A stretch of 64,000 nucleotides of DNA from an uncultured Clostridia bacterium (GTDB lineage Bacteria; Bacillota; Clostridia; Christensenellales; Borkfalkiaceae), in the NCBI GenBank assembly GCA_944342025.1, contig CALVMD010000008.1, positions 1-64,000 of the forward strand, in the 5' to 3' direction. Below are positions 18,017 to 26,230 of this stretch, one piece after another. Every line of letters begins with the position of its first letter. The stretch's first letter is position 1. The translations under genes and the position numbers were made by a program. The notes under the pieces were generated by a model. That model was not told the DNA's origin and searched no databases. It worked only from the letters and a program-made list of their open reading frames with translations.

Positions 18017-19846
18017 ATGAAAAAAGTTAAAGCGCTTGGTGTGGTATGTGGCTTGTTTATAGTTATGGTAATGTTTTGTATGCTATATCTATGGACAGCA
18101 ACAGAAACAAAAATTTCTTACGCTAAATCGGGGAGTTTACCCGCAGAGAGCGTATATGCAGTAGAGGTGAGTCAAACATATGTGCAGTTTGACGAGCAAG
18201 GGATCTCTCCTATATTCGTGGAATATGGTGCAACAAATGTGCAGTTTCCTGTGCCCGAATCTGACAGCGGGAAAGAATTTCAAGGCTGGTATTATAATGG
18301 TATAATGTATGCCGATGCGGAAGGGCAACAAGTAGTAGCGTGGGATATACAGGCAGAAGAAGTGACTTTATCGGCGAAATGGTCAGTAGAAAAGTATACC
18401 ATAAAAACTACATATGGCGGAAAGACCTACTATTATTCAGTTCAAAGCGGTTGGGCAGCCGATGCAAGTTATCGTGTAGAATACGGGGCTCAATTGAATG
18501 GTAATGATCAACTTGAAGAAGATTTTCGTAAACTGGAGATTATAGAAAATAAAACACTCTCAAAGTTTACGAGGAATGGAGCGGATTTTAAATTGAGGGA
18601 TAAAATACCTGATTTGGGCGCAAGCGGAGAAGTCGTAGAATTGACACCGTGTTTTGAAGATGAAACACATCGCATATATTATGATTTGAACGGCGGAGAA
18701 GCGCCAGAAGGATTTGAAGAAATGCAGGAGTTTGTTTCGGGAACAAACATTACAAATGCATTGCCTATATTGGAAAATGATCCGGATGGGCATCAATTTG
18801 TCGGCTGGAGGATAAAGGGATGCCCTGAAAATCCCGAATTAGTCGGGGAGTTGATAGGAAACATTATGCCCGATTGTACGAAAGCACAAGGGAATGGGCA
18901 TATACAGTTGAAAGCCGCTTGGAGATACAAGATAATATATAATTTGGATGGCGGGAGAAACGCGTCCGGAAATCCGACGAGTTACACATTTGAAGATGAG
19001 ATAATATTAAAATCTCCGACCAGAACGAATTATGATTTTAAGGGGTGGTTTACAGATTCACAGTATACTCAACAATGTACAGAAATTAAAGATAAAGAGG
19101 AGGACATCATATTATACGCCAAGTGGGAAGGAAAGTGGTTTTCGATTAATTGCCATAATGTCAAATTCCAGTATGATACTGCTTACGGAGGCCCTTCTCG
19201 ATATCAATACGGTGTGGGAATTCCTAAGTTAAGTTCGGTGTCATTCCATATCCCTTATCCGGACAGAGAAGCGCATTGCGAATTTGTGTGCTGGTGTTTG
19301 GATGCGGCATTAACAAAAGAAACAACGTCGATTAGCAAATATCAGACAGGAACTGTAAACTTGTATGCAAGATGGAGATATATTTCCCCTAATTGTGGCA
19401 GATATGCTGATTATACAATTACAGATTCCGGAAGATTTAACCAACGTTGGGATGAGGTTCCCATAGGTATGACTTGGGGGACTCCTGGCTATGATGCACT
19501 AAAAGCAATGGGGTTCAAATATTTTGTTCTTCAAATAGAGTTGACGGCATGGGAGGTGAACGATGGGTATCAGTATATATTTATTTATGACGGCGAATCT
19601 AAAAATGCAAACTTATTGGCTGAACAGAAATTTGAAATCAGTTCTTCTTCAGAAAAACTTTTGCCGGTGTTTACCTTTATAATTGATATTGAAAAATTAA
19701 AAAATGTTGATATTTTATATGTGCGTTATGGAGCCTCCGGGAACTGGTCAGACACTTGGCATACAAATGAATTTAAAGCAGCAAGACAATATGTTGTGTG
19801 TGAAAGTGATATTAAAATAATGAAAAACGGGAGCATTATGTGGTAG
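18017..19846 (+). CDS. Exported protein with Listeria-Bacteroides repeats
   Basis: 609 residues with a long N-terminal hydrophobic segment (about 7-28) that may be an uncleaved anchor or signal peptide. At least four Listeria-Bacteroides (InlB B-type, Flg_new) repeats are visible by their endings: 'FQGWYYNG..LSAKW', 'VGWRIKG..LKAAW', 'FKGWFTDS..LYAKW' and 'FVCWCLDA..LYARW', between about residues 60 and 455. The last 150 residues form a separate beta-rich domain without a known signature. Such repeats occur in surface adhesins. SD AGGAGG. It lies 28 bases after the ABC transporter, so it could be its cargo or partner (inference). AT-rich codon use. Confidence 0.82.
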   Translation: MKKVKALGVVCGLFIVMVMFCMLYLWTATETKISYAKSGSLPAESVYAVEVSQTYVQFDEQGISPIFVEYGATNVQFPVPESDSGKEFQGWYYNGIMYADAEGQQVVAWDIQAEEVTLSAKWSVEKYTIKTTYGGKTYYYSVQSGWAADASYRVEYGAQLNGNDQLEEDFRKLEIIENKTLSKFTRNGADFKLRDKIPDLGASGEVVELTPCFEDETHRIYYDLNGGEAPEGFEEMQEFVSGTNITNALPILENDPDGHQFVGWRIKGCPENPELVGELIGNIMPDCTKAQGNGHIQLKAAWRYKIIYNLDGGRNASGNPTSYTFEDEIILKSPTRTNYDFKGWFTDSQYTQQCTEIKDKEEDIILYAKWEGKWFSINCHNVKFQYDTAYGGPSRYQYGVGIPKLSSVSFHIPYPDREAHCEFVCWCLDAALTKETTSISKYQTGTVNLYARWRYISPNCGRYADYTITDSGRFNQRWDEVPIGMTWGTPGYDALKAMGFKYFVLQIELTAWEVNDGYQYIFIYDGESKNANLLAEQKFEISSSSEKLLPVFTFIIDIEKLKNVDILYVRYGASGNWSDTWHTNEFKAARQYVVCESDIKIMKNGSIMW

Positions 19847-19873
19847 AACTGAGAGGATATGTTTTATAGATTT

Positions 19874-19913
19874 TGTTTGCCTATGCCGTTAATATTAACG
19901 GCATAGGCAAACA
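19874..19913. repeat. 40-bp perfect palindrome
   Basis: The centre lies between 19893 and 19894, and 20 bases on each side are exactly complementary, with no loop. It sits 28 bases after one exported-protein gene and 55 before the next. No T-run follows on the plus strand. The arm includes 'atgccgtta', also seen in the arms at 12151-12189. Confidence 0.9.
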
Positions 19914-19968
19914 CTGAAAATTGAATTGCTATCGAGAATTATGAAAAATAATAAAGGAGCAATATTGA

Positions 19969-20865
19969 ATGAAAAAAATAATGACATCAATAATAGCAAT
20001 GATATTGGCAGGGGTAAGCATTCTCGGCATCAGCGGGTGCAATATAAAAACGACAAGAGATTATTTTATAAGCGACGGAGATTTTGTATATATAGATATG
20101 AGTGATTTCGGCCCCGCGAACAGACCGAAGGAAGAAGATTGTTATGCGATCGTAGGAACAAATCCGCAGGGGCTGAAGGAAGATATATATGTACCGGCGT
20201 ACTATAAAGATAAAGTAGTAAGGTATACATGGATAGAGGAACATTGGACCTTCGCAAGAAATCGATACGCATTAGACGTAACGGGAGTAGATTCGGTATA
20301 TTTTCCGTACACGCATAAAGTCTATGTTGTCGAATCATTTTATGTGGTTTTCAACTATTACGATGACAAAAGGCCTCAATATTGTTATTATACGGGCTGT
20401 GAGTATGATTATGTGTTAACATTAAATTTGGAAGTGTATTTAAATCATTCTATTAATTATTATGGCGGAAGTACAGGGAATTATGTTACGAAAAAAGCAT
20501 ATGAACTCAAAAAAGAAGCATATGGTAAGGATCACAGCATAATAGAAACGGGAAGTTATAAGTTTTACATAGAGGGCTACGATCCATTCATACAAATAGC
20601 CAACACCTCGTATATGTTCAATTATGAGGGAGAACCGAATGAAGGATACTTCTTCATCAATGATTTTGAGAGGGGCGGAGTGATAGAAGATACTCCGTAT
20701 GAACCACGCAGGAAAGGATATACTTTTGCGGGATGGTATAAAGAACCGGAATGCGTCAACGCATGGGATTTTGCAAAAGACACACTTCCCGCGGCAGAAT
20801 ATGACGAAGAGGGAAATCTGTTGTTCGTTGAAACAAAATTATATGCTAAGTGGGAGCAAAATTAG
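19969..20865 (+). CDS. Lipoprotein with a C-terminal Listeria-Bacteroides repeat
   Basis: 298 residues. The N-terminus is a lipoprotein signal: MKK, hydrophobic core, lipobox GISGC with lipidated Cys at 24, so it should be anchored on the outer face of the membrane. The middle part is Tyr-rich with no known fold. The last 55 residues form one Listeria-Bacteroides repeat ('RRKGYTFAGWYKEPEC...LYAKWEQN'). It pairs with the preceding repeat protein and is equally AT-rich. SD AAGGAG. Function unknown; it probably belongs to the same locus as the ABC transporter. Confidence 0.82.
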   Translation: MKKIMTSIIAMILAGVSILGISGCNIKTTRDYFISDGDFVYIDMSDFGPANRPKEEDCYAIVGTNPQGLKEDIYVPAYYKDKVVRYTWIEEHWTFARNRYALDVTGVDSVYFPYTHKVYVVESFYVVFNYYDDKRPQYCYYTGCEYDYVLTLNLEVYLNHSINYYGGSTGNYVTKKAYELKKEAYGKDHSIIETGSYKFYIEGYDPFIQIANTSYMFNYEGEPNEGYFFINDFERGGVIEDTPYEPRRKGYTFAGWYKEPECVNAWDFAKDTLPAAEYDEEGNLLFVETKLYAKWEQN

Positions 20866-20911
20866 CGCGAACCGAAAAATATCGGTCGTCTGCCGACAAG
20901 CTGCCAGGTTG

Positions 20912-20940
20912 TTTACAAAATTTTCCGTGTATGGTATAAT
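20912..20940 (+). promoter_or_regulatory. Promoter of the Ig-like protein/metallo-hydrolase pair
   Basis: TTTACA (20912-20917), 17-base spacer, TATAAT (20935-20940), 25 bases before the start codon. Confidence 0.8.
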
Positions 20941-20965
20941 GGTACTATCATAAACGGAGGTGCTT

Positions 20966-21370
20966 ATGGCACGAAGAAAAAGCAATGCGGCAAAGACTGC
21001 CGAACGTGCGGTCAAAAAGACGCATACGGCGACGATCATTCTTGCGGTTTTGTTTCTGATCGTCGGGGCGGTGGCGGGCGTTCTCGTTTCGCGCAATCTT
21101 ACCAAAGACGACCGCTTTGTCCTCAACGGCGACGAGGTCGTGCGGATTGAAGTGGGCGGCACGTTTGCAGACGAGGGCGCGACCGTCGTATCGTTCGGTA
21201 AAGACATTTCGTCGAAAGTTGCGGTCGGCGGCGATACGCTGAATGCGGGGCAGGAGGGCATCTATCAGCTCGTCTATACGGTAGATGATTTCCGCTGGGG
21301 CGATTATCAGCTGGTACGCGTGGTCATTGTTGGCGACCCGGAAGGGGCGGAGGATTTTCTGAATGGCTAA
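20966..21370 (+). CDS. Membrane-anchored Ig-like (DUF5011-type) protein
   Basis: 134 residues from ATG 20966 with SD GGAGG. A basic N-terminus is followed by one TM helix (about 24-44). An extracytoplasmic domain of about 85 residues has the bacterial Ig-like/DUF5011 pattern: 'GDEVVRIEVGGTFADEGATVV...AGQEGIYQLVYTV'. These domains usually bind polysaccharide or serve as spacers. Its stop overlaps the start of the ComEC-like gene by 8 bases, so the two are translated together and probably act together at the cell surface. Confidence 0.72.
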   Translation: MARRKSNAAKTAERAVKKTHTATIILAVLFLIVGAVAGVLVSRNLTKDDRFVLNGDEVVRIEVGGTFADEGATVVSFGKDISSKVAVGGDTLNAGQEGIYQLVYTVDDFRWGDYQLVRVVIVGDPEGAEDFLNG

Positions 21371-22454
21371 AAAGAAATTTTCCGTCGGCGTCACCTTTGT
21401 CGCCTGTCTTCTGGCTCTTATCATCGGCTTTGCGGCGGCGTTTTTCCTGTATACTTACATAAAGCGCCCGACGGGCGGCGATCCATATGTCAGCGGTGAT
21501 CTGTCCATCCATTTCATGGAATTGGGGAACGAATACGCGGGCGATTCGATCTATATCAAAGCGGGCGACACGGACATCCTCATCGATGCTGGGTCCCGTG
21601 CAAGCAGCACGGATACGACAGCTGCGTACATCGACGAATATTGCACGGACGGCGTTCTCGAATACGTCATCGCGACGCATGCGGACAGGGATCATATCGC
21701 GGGCTTTGCGGGCAGCAATTCATCTCCCAGCATGTTCGATCGTTATGAATGCGAGGTCATCATCGATTTCGCGCGCACGAACAGCACTTCGCAGACGTAT
21801 GCAAACTACATCGAAAAGCGCGACGCAGAAGTTGCGGCGGGCGCCGTGCATTATACCGCGCTCCAGTGCTGGAACGAGACAGACGGCGCAAAGCGCGTGT
21901 TTGAGGTCTCCGACGGGATCGAAATGGAGATCCTGTACAACTATTTTTATGAAAACGACAGCGGCGACGAGAATAACTATTCCGTCTGCCTGATGTTCAA
22001 TCAGGGAGATAAACACTTCCTCTTTACGGGCGACCTAGAGGAGGAAGGGGAGGAATATCTCGTGCAGTACAACGAACTTCCCAAAGTCGAGCTGTTCAAG
22101 GCGGGGCACCACGGGTCGAAGACCTCTTCGACGGACGCGCTCCTTTCGGTGATCAAACCGGAAATCGTCTGCGTGTGCTGCTGTGCCGGGACGGACGAGT
22201 ATACCGATACGCCCGAAAATCAATTCCCGACGCAGGCGATGATCGACCGCGTCGCGCAGTATACCGACCGGGTGTATGTGACCTCGCTCGGCGACGAGAG
22301 CGCCGAGGGCGGATATACTTCGATGAACGGCAATATCGTTGTGACTTCGAACCGCGGCGGGGTGACGGTCGCCTGTTCCGCAAGCGACGCGCGCCTGAAA
22401 GACACCGAGTGGTTCAAACAAAACAGGACGACGCCTTCGGCGTGGCTCTCATAG
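21363..22454 (+). CDS. Exported ComEC-like metallo-beta-lactamase-fold hydrolase
   Basis: 363 residues with an N-terminal membrane segment (about 9-31) and an outward-facing MBL-fold domain. Metal-binding motifs are THADRDH (105-111), FTGD (221-224) and GHHGS (248-252), as in the stand-alone C-terminal hydrolase domain of ComEC. ComEC proper is a multi-TM DNA channel; here only the hydrolase with one anchor is present, so it may be an extracellular nuclease or phosphodiesterase. The substrate is unknown. Coupled with the Ig-like protein before it and closed by a terminator. Confidence 0.85.
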   Translation: MAKKKFSVGVTFVACLLALIIGFAAAFFLYTYIKRPTGGDPYVSGDLSIHFMELGNEYAGDSIYIKAGDTDILIDAGSRASSTDTTAAYIDEYCTDGVLEYVIATHADRDHIAGFAGSNSSPSMFDRYECEVIIDFARTNSTSQTYANYIEKRDAEVAAGAVHYTALQCWNETDGAKRVFEVSDGIEMEILYNYFYENDSGDENNYSVCLMFNQGDKHFLFTGDLEEEGEEYLVQYNELPKVELFKAGHHGSKTSSTDALLSVIKPEIVCVCCCAGTDEYTDTPENQFPTQAMIDRVAQYTDRVYVTSLGDESAEGGYTSMNGNIVVTSNRGGVTVACSASDARLKDTEWFKQNRTTPSAWLS

Positions 22455-22503
22455 AAAAGGCGGGCGGGCATAAGCGAAAATAATATCGCGCCCGCCCTTT
22501 TCC
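22455..22503 (+). terminator. Terminator after the ComEC-like gene
   Basis: A GC-rich stem (GGCGGGCG against CGCCCGCC) flanked by AAAA and TTTT begins right at the stop codon. Confidence 0.8.
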
Positions 22504-22516
22504 TGTATAAAAGTTG

Positions 22517-22545
22517 TTGCTAAAATCGGTAAAAAGTATTAAAAT
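22517..22545 (+). promoter_or_regulatory. Promoter of typA
   Basis: TTGCTA (22517-22522), 17-base spacer, TAAAAT (22540-22545). Confidence 0.65.
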
Positions 22546-22583
22546 AATTCCGTTATACACGAAAAGACAGGAGAATCACAGTT

Positions 22584-24413
22584 TTGATCAGGAACGATTT
22601 ACGGAACGTGGCGATCATCGCGCACGTCGACCACGGCAAGACGACGCTTGTGGATCAGATGCTCAAACAGAGCGGCACATTCAGAGAAAATCAGGTCGTC
22701 GAAGAGAGGGTCATGGATTCGAACGCGCTCGAGCGCGAGCGCGGCATCACCATCCTTGCAAAAAATACGTCCGTGCATTATCACGGGGTCAAGATCAACA
22801 TCATCGATACGCCGGGACATGCCGATTTCGGCGGCGAAGTGGAGCGCGTGCTCAAAATGGTGAACGGCGTGCTCCTTCTCGTCGACGCGGCGGAAGGCCC
22901 CATGCCGCAGACGCGCTTTGTCATGCAGAAGGCGCTCGAACTCAATCATAAGCTGATCATCGTCGTCAACAAGGTAGACCGCCCCGACGCGCGCATTGCG
23001 GAAGTCGAAGACGAGATTTTAGAACTTCTTCTCGATCTGAACGCGAACGACGATCAGCTGGAAAGCCCGATCCTGTTCTGCTCGGGCAGGGCCGGTACCG
23101 CGTCGCGTTACGCGGATAAAGAGGGCACCGACCTTACACCGCTCTTCGATACTATCCTCAACCATATCCCCCCGATGGAAGCGGACGAAAAGGGTCCGCT
23201 GCAGATCCTCGTCTCGTCCATCGATTACAACGATTATGTCGGGCGGATCGGTATCGGCCGCATCGAGCGCGGCACGGCTGTAGCCAATCAGGACGTCGTC
23301 ATCTGCAACCACAATATCATCGACCTGAAAAAGAGGAGCAAACTCGTCAACCTCTATCAGATCGAAGGGCTTTCCCGCGTGCCTGTCGAAAGTGCCGTGG
23401 CGGGCGACATCGTCTGCTTTTCGGGCATGGAAGGCATCAACATCGGCGACACGGTGTGTGCGCCCGATAAGGTGGAGGCGGTGCCGTTTGTCAAGATCAG
23501 CGAACCGACCGTGGAGATGACTTTTTCCGTCAACAACAGCCCGTTTGCGGGCAAAGAGGGCAAATTTGTCACGTCCAGGCACCTGCGTGACAGGCTGTAT
23601 CGGGAACTTTTGCGCGACGTTTCGCTGAAAGTGGAAGATACGGACAGCGCCGAGGCGTTCAAAGTGAGCGGCAGGGGCGAAATGCACCTCTCCATCCTCA
23701 TCGAAACGATGCGCCGCGAAGGGTATGAATTTCAGGTCAGCACCCCGCGCGTTCTCTATAAAACGATCGACGGGAAACTCTACGAACCGGTGGAGAGGCT
23801 GATCGTAGACGTGCCCGAGGACGGCACGGGCGCCGTTTTCCAGAGCATGGGCGAACGCAAAGGGGAACTTGTGCATATGAGCGCGGTCGGTTCGCGCATG
23901 CGCCTCGAATTTCTCATTCCCGCGCGCGGGCTGTTCGGGTATAAGAGCGAATTTCTGACTTCGACCAAGGGCGAAGGGGTCATGAATTCCATCTTTTTCG
24001 AATATCAGCCGTATAAGGGAGACATCAGACGGCGCGACACGGGTTCGCTCGTCGCATTTGAATCGGGCGAGGCGGTCACGTACGGCCTCTTCAACGCGCA
24101 GGAAAGGGGCATTTTGTTCATCGAACCGGGTACGCAGGTCTACGAGGGCATGGTCGTCGGCGTTTCCCCCAAGACGGAAGACATCAACGTGAACGTGTGC
24201 AAGAAAAAGCACATGACCAACACCCGTGCGGCGGGCAGCGACGACGCGATGCGCCTGAACGCGCCCAAAAAGATGAGCCTCGAGGAGTGTCTCGAATTTC
24301 TCAACGACGACGAACTGTTGGAAGTCACGCCGGTGTCTCTTCGCATCCGCAAGAGCATCCTCGACAGCGAGCTGCGCGCAAAGGCCCGCGCGAAGGAAAA
24401 GAAGGCGCAGTAA
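22584..24413 (+). CDS. typA: Translational GTPase TypA/BipA
   Basis: 609 residues, the usual length. A TTG start at 22584 gives the conserved beginning '[22 protein letters not shown]', with AGGAG about 10 bases upstream. G motifs: P-loop AHVDHGKT, G3 DTPGH, G4 NKVDRPDAR. They are followed by EF-G-like domains II, III and V and the TypA-specific C-terminal domain. TypA is a ribosome-associated GTPase needed for stress and low-temperature growth and late 50S assembly. It has its own promoter and is followed by a terminator that overlaps the yabP ribosome-binding site. Confidence 0.97.
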   Translation: MIRNDLRNVAIIAHVDHGKTTLVDQMLKQSGTFRENQVVEERVMDSNALERERGITILAKNTSVHYHGVKINIIDTPGHADFGGEVERVLKMVNGVLLLVDAAEGPMPQTRFVMQKALELNHKLIIVVNKVDRPDARIAEVEDEILELLLDLNANDDQLESPILFCSGRAGTASRYADKEGTDLTPLFDTILNHIPPMEADEKGPLQILVSSIDYNDYVGRIGIGRIERGTAVANQDVVICNHNIIDLKKRSKLVNLYQIEGLSRVPVESAVAGDIVCFSGMEGINIGDTVCAPDKVEAVPFVKISEPTVEMTFSVNNSPFAGKEGKFVTSRHLRDRLYRELLRDVSLKVEDTDSAEAFKVSGRGEMHLSILIETMRREGYEFQVSTPRVLYKTIDGKLYEPVERLIVDVPEDGTGAVFQSMGERKGELVHMSAVGSRMRLEFLIPARGLFGYKSEFLTSTKGEGVMNSIFFEYQPYKGDIRRRDTGSLVAFESGEAVTYGLFNAQERGILFIEPGTQVYEGMVVGVSPKTEDINVNVCKKKHMTNTRAAGSDDAMRLNAPKKMSLEECLEFLNDDELLEVTPVSLRIRKSILDSELRAKARAKEKKAQ

Positions 24414-24441
24414 GTTATAATTGCATAGATAGCGGCATAAG

Positions 24442-24479
24442 ATATTCCCGACGACGAATGTGCGGAGGGAATATTTTTT
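24442..24479 (+). terminator. Terminator of typA overlapping the yabP ribosome-binding site
   Basis: Stem ATATTCCC/GGGAATAT (24442-24449 with 24467-24474) followed by a T-run up to 24479. The yabP SD (GGAGGG, 24464-24469) is partly in the 3' arm and the start codon is at 24480. Confidence 0.75.
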
Positions 24480-24752
24480 ATGGAAGAGACGAAGAGTGAG
24501 CCGCGCGAGGAGAGCGTCCTCATCGAACAGAGAAAAAAGATCGCGATGACGGGCGTTTCCGCCGTGGACGCGTTCGCGCCGCGCCGGATCGATCTGACGC
24601 TGGAGGGCGGCGGCAGGGCGCAGATCACGGGCGACGGGTTAAAGATCGTGAGTTTTTCCAAAGCGAGCGGTAATTTTTCCGCAGTCGGCAAGATCGAAGG
24701 GGTCCGCTTTTTCGGCGGGCACGAAAAACTTGCAAAGAGGCTGTTCGGTTGA
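24480..24752 (+). CDS. yabP: Sporulation protein YabP-like
   Basis: 90 residues with the YabP-family core 'RKKIAMTGVSAVDAFAPRRI...GDGLKIVSFSKASGNFSAVGKI', a short all-beta protein found in spore formers. Its place right before YabQ- and DivIC-like genes reproduces the yabP-yabQ-divIC order of Bacillus. Its exact role is unknown. ATG start with SD GGAGGG, which lies in the typA terminator hairpin. The stop overlaps the yabQ start (TTGA). Confidence 0.85.
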   Translation: MEETKSEPREESVLIEQRKKIAMTGVSAVDAFAPRRIDLTLEGGGRAQITGDGLKIVSFSKASGNFSAVGKIEGVRFFGGHEKLAKRLFG

Positions 24753-25255
24753 CGGATGTTTCCGTGCAGATCTATGCGGCGGCATTCTGTGTGTTGATCG
24801 GCGCGGGCGGCGGGCTTCTGTACGAGGGTGTGGGCATTTTTCGCGCGTTCGTTCCGATTACAGCGCTCCGTGCGGCGGCCGATGTGCTGTTTTTTTGTCT
24901 GTTTGCAATATTGACGGTGTCGGTCGGCGCTGCCGTCTGTCTGCCCGATTTCCGCCCGTATATGCTAGCCGCCGTTGTGCTGGGCTTTTGGGCGGAACGC
25001 AAAAGTTTGCACAGAATACTTGCTTTTTTTGCCCGCAGGCTGTATAATACATACAGGAGCGGCCGTAAACGGAAAAGCAAAAGGCCGTCGGCGTTGAATG
25101 AAGGAAGAAAAATTCAAAAAAATCGTGATCGGCGGCACCGTCGCGGCAGTCCTGCTTCTCGCGTTTCTGATCATCTTTTTGATTTATCAGCTGATCATGC
25201 TGACGGAAAAGAGAAACAGGATCGAATATTTGCAGGAAGAGATCGCGCGTTATGA
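24749..25255 (+). CDS. yabQ: Spore cortex protein YabQ-like
   Basis: 168 residues from a TTG that overlaps the yabP stop. Three hydrophobic segments (about 6-30, 38-64, 70-82) followed by a basic tail fit YabQ, a membrane protein needed for spore cortex formation in Bacillus. The frame overlaps divIC by 158 bases: the last 50 residues are simply divIC read in another frame and look random. A stop in a different frame (TGA, 25095-25097) sits right before the divIC ATG, so the ancestral stop was probably there and a frameshift or sequence error extends the frame. Confidence 0.75.
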   Translation: MTDVSVQIYAAAFCVLIGAGGGLLYEGVGIFRAFVPITALRAAADVLFFCLFAILTVSVGAAVCLPDFRPYMLAAVVLGFWAERKSLHRILAFFARRLYNTYRSGRKRKSKRPSALNEGRKIQKNRDRRHRRGSPASRVSDHLFDLSADHADGKEKQDRIFAGRDRAL

Positions 25256-25361
25256 GGCGATCATAGACGATCAGAATACTTCGATCGAGGAACAGTATAC
25301 GGCTCGCTGGTGGCTGGAAATGCGTGCCAGAGAATTGGATATGATCCTCGCGGGAGAATGA
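25098..25361 (+). CDS. divIC: Septum formation initiator, DivIC/FtsB-like
   Basis: 87 residues with the DivIC topology: short cytoplasmic basic N-terminus, one TM helix (about 9-31) and an extracytoplasmic coiled coil (about 34-65, EKRNRIEYLQEEIARYEAIIDDQ). It is part of the division complex with FtsL and DivIB. The gene order yabP-yabQ-divIC matches Bacillus and supports the name over other short coiled-coil proteins. SD is weak, so translation is probably coupled to yabQ. Five bases separate it from the next start. Confidence 0.82.
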   Translation: MKEEKFKKIVIGGTVAAVLLLAFLIIFLIYQLIMLTEKRNRIEYLQEEIARYEAIIDDQNTSIEEQYTARWWLEMRARELDMILAGE

Positions 25362-25366
25362 GCTTT

Positions 25367-26230
25367 ATGCGTATTGCGGCAATCGATACCGGATCCAATT
25401 CCGTCCGCCTGCTTATGTGGGCGGACGGTCGTTCTTTATATAAGAAAATCGAGACGACAAGACTTGCGGAGGGGCTTTCCGCAACGGGGCGTCTTTCCGA
25501 TGCTGCGATGCGGCGCACGGCGTCTGCGATCGCGGCGTTTTTTGAAGAGGCGGCGCGCGGCGGCGCGGATAAGACATATGTGTTTGCGACGGCGGCCGCG
25601 CGGCGCGCGCAAAACGGGGCGGATTTCGTTCGTATGGTCAAAGATGCGTACGGCATAGATATCGACGTCATTTCGGGTGAAGAAGAGGCCGAAATCGGTA
25701 TTTTGGGCGCCCTCGGCGGTGCAGACGGCGGTGTGATCGACGTGGGCGGCGCGAGCAGCGAAGTAATCGTGCGGGAAAATGGTAAAACAGTCTACGAAAA
25801 GAGCCTCGATCTCGGGGCGGTGCGAGTGACGGAGCTTTGCGGGGGAGACCGCGCGAAAACGGTGGCGCTCATCCGAAAGCGTCTGCCGTTTTACGGAACG
25901 ATCCCCAAGGCGCGCATGACGGCGATCGGCGGAACGGCCACGTCCGTCGTCGCGTTGGAAAAGCAGCTGACGGTTTATGATCCCGCAAAAGTGCACGGCT
26001 GCGAACTTTCCCTCAAAACGCTGCGAAAATGGGCGGATGCACTGCTTGGAATGACGCAGGAAGAGAGGTTGGCGTTGCCCGGCATGGACCCGCGCAGGGC
26101 AGACATCCTTGGCGGCGGCGCCATGCTTCTCGCCCTGATCGCCGAATATGCGGGAGCGCGGTCGGTTACGGTCAGCGAATCGGATAATTTGGAAGGATAT
26201 ATCATGCGCAAACTGGAGGCGGAAACATGA
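25367..26230 (+). CDS. Ppx/GppA-family phosphatase
   Basis: 287 residues from ATG 25367 with SD GGGAGA; earlier starts in the frame overlap divIC and were rejected. ASKHA-fold landmarks: phosphate-1 loop 'AIDTGSNSVRLL' at the N-terminus, 'FATAAARRAQNGADF', the catalytic-region 'SGEEEAEIGILGAL', phosphate-2 'VIDVGGASSEVI' and adenosine 'AIGGTATSV'. Only the catalytic domain is present, without the C-terminal helical domain of larger Ppx. It should hydrolyse polyphosphate or pppGpp. The placement after divIC parallels other Clostridia. Its stop overlaps the next start (ATGA). Confidence 0.9.
   Translation: MRIAAIDTGSNSVRLLMWADGRSLYKKIETTRLAEGLSATGRLSDAAMRRTASAIAAFFEEAARGGADKTYVFATAAARRAQNGADFVRMVKDAYGIDIDVISGEEEAEIGILGALGGADGGVIDVGGASSEVIVRENGKTVYEKSLDLGAVRVTELCGGDRAKTVALIRKRLPFYGTIPKARMTAIGGTATSVVALEKQLTVYDPAKVHGCELSLKTLRKWADALLGMTQEERLALPGMDPRRADILGGGAMLLALIAEYAGARSVTVSESDNLEGYIMRKLEAET

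Noticed and set aside
19874..19913. CRISPR repeat or insertion-sequence end
   Set aside because: Single copy with no spacers, no transposase and no target duplication nearby.
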